Origin: an uncultured Ruminococcus sp.
GTDB taxonomy: Bacteria; Bacillota; Clostridia; Oscillospirales; Acutalibacteraceae
DNA: 64,000 nt
Assembly (NCBI GenBank): GCA_910585865.1
Contig: CAJUGO010000001.1
Coordinates: 124,001 to 188,000, forward strand
Direction of reading: 5' to 3'
Below the pieces are notes generated by a model. The model searched no databases and was not told the origin of the DNA. It saw nothing but the letters and a program-made list of their open reading frames with translations. Made by a program: the position numbers and the translations under genes. Positions 63,622 through 64,000 of the stretch are shown here, piece after piece. Position 1 is the stretch's first letter, and each line of letters begins with the position of its first letter.

Positions 63622-63757
63622 ATCTGTTACCTCCGTTTGTTAAAAAAGTAAAAATATGCATATAAAAAGCAACACAACATTGCATTTTTTCCAAGCAGCT
63701 AACCTGATATTATAAAAACCCAACTGCCTGTCCTTTTCAAACAATCTATGATAAAGT

Positions 63758-63855
63758 AAAAAAAGCCGAATTAATCCGAGCTTTCGCCCAGACGGTCGGC
63801 TTTAAATCGTTATACTTCACGTGGTTAATTCCACTATTCCGTCAGTCATATAACA
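63758..63855 (-). promoter_or_regulatory. ZTP (pfl-motif) riboswitch upstream of pflB
   Basis: On the minus strand: P1 GTTATA (63849-63854) pairs with TATAAC (63809-63814), P2 GTGG (63831-63834) with CCAC (63821-63824). The conserved TGACTGACGG is followed by CCGTCTGGGC. The pseudoknot pairs GACGG (63839-63843) with CCGTC (63791-63795), and both differ from the consensus GGCGG/CCGCC in a compensating way. A terminator stem AAAGCCGA/TCGGCTTT (63762-63803) with seven Ts overlaps the second arm, so ligand binding should prevent termination. Confidence 0.93.
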
Positions 63856-63860
63856 CCATT

Positions 63861-63889
63861 AAAATAACACTTTTAAAACAAGTTGTCAA
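63861..63889 (-). promoter_or_regulatory. sigma-A promoter of the riboswitch-pflB transcript
   Basis: Minus strand TTGACA, 17-base spacer, TATTTT. Transcription would start just before P1 of the riboswitch. Confidence 0.85.
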
Positions 63890-64000
63890 GCGATTTAAGA
63901 TAAGAAAAAAACTTTGCTGTTTCCCATAATTTCAGCTTTTAAAATATATTTTTTTTAGCAATTTTATACCTGAGGTTTTTTTAACCTTCCTGAATTTTAC

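Overview
The window looks like chromosome from an AT-rich, spore-forming, strictly fermentative gut Firmicute of the Ruminococcus type. The best pointer is a pair of secreted GH13 alpha-amylases that each carry a dockerin and several starch-binding modules, the arrangement known from the amylosome of Ruminococcus bromii. SpoIIE, SpoIIID, pyruvate formate-lyase with its activase, ThyX, and strong GGAGG ribosome binding sites fit that placement. The species call is inference; no rRNA is present. Most genes lie on the minus strand.

Layout. 1-10 kb: ftsX (cut by the window edge) and ftsE, a PucR/CdaR-type regulator, an MsmX-type sugar ABC ATPase, rsuA with a DUF4830-like gene, a HAD phosphatase and a hotdog thioesterase, then on the plus strand ychF and a 41-residue Cys/Gly-rich peptide gene, then alr with an ATP-grasp gene. 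10-20.5 kb: the starch region, with two dockerin amylases that share modules and promoter architecture, nfo, two small genes, tRNA-Pro(GGG), and a wall- or membrane-anchored surface protein. 20.6-31 kb: alaS under an alanine T-box, then an eight-gene, tightly overlapping unit transcribed thyX-tmk-DUF2156-GNAT-DJ-1-cycloligase-mltG-U32. 31-38 kb: spoIIE, ruvX, a decayed stretch, initiator tRNA-fMet, serA and serC. 37.5-41 kb: pyrF, a DUF6440 gene, an HMGL-type aldolase and pyrC. 41-53 kb: an unknown bitopic protein, glmS with a UDP-sugar dehydratase, a metallophosphoesterase, an acyltransferase, and metF with a split MetH (activation domain encoded separately). 53-55 kb: spoIIID and a DegT-family aminotransferase.

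55-60 kb is the most accessory-looking part. An XRE repressor sits opposite a small cysteine-containing ORF, with palindromic operators over both promoters. Next come a secreted Trp-rich 136-residue protein, an integral membrane protein with a large M1-peptidase-like outer domain that lacks the zinc motif, an ABC ATPase and a second membrane protein. This resembles a bacteriocin or secreted-peptide export/immunity unit, but I do not recognise the peptide family. It is my candidate for an undescribed system.

60-64 kb: a DNA-deoxyinosine glycosylase, then pflA and pflB, with a ZTP (pfl-motif) riboswitch whose P1, P2 and pseudoknot can all be paired by eye. Thus one-carbon metabolism (ThyX, cycloligase, MetF/MetH, ZTP-sensing pfl) recurs through the window beside starch degradation and envelope synthesis.
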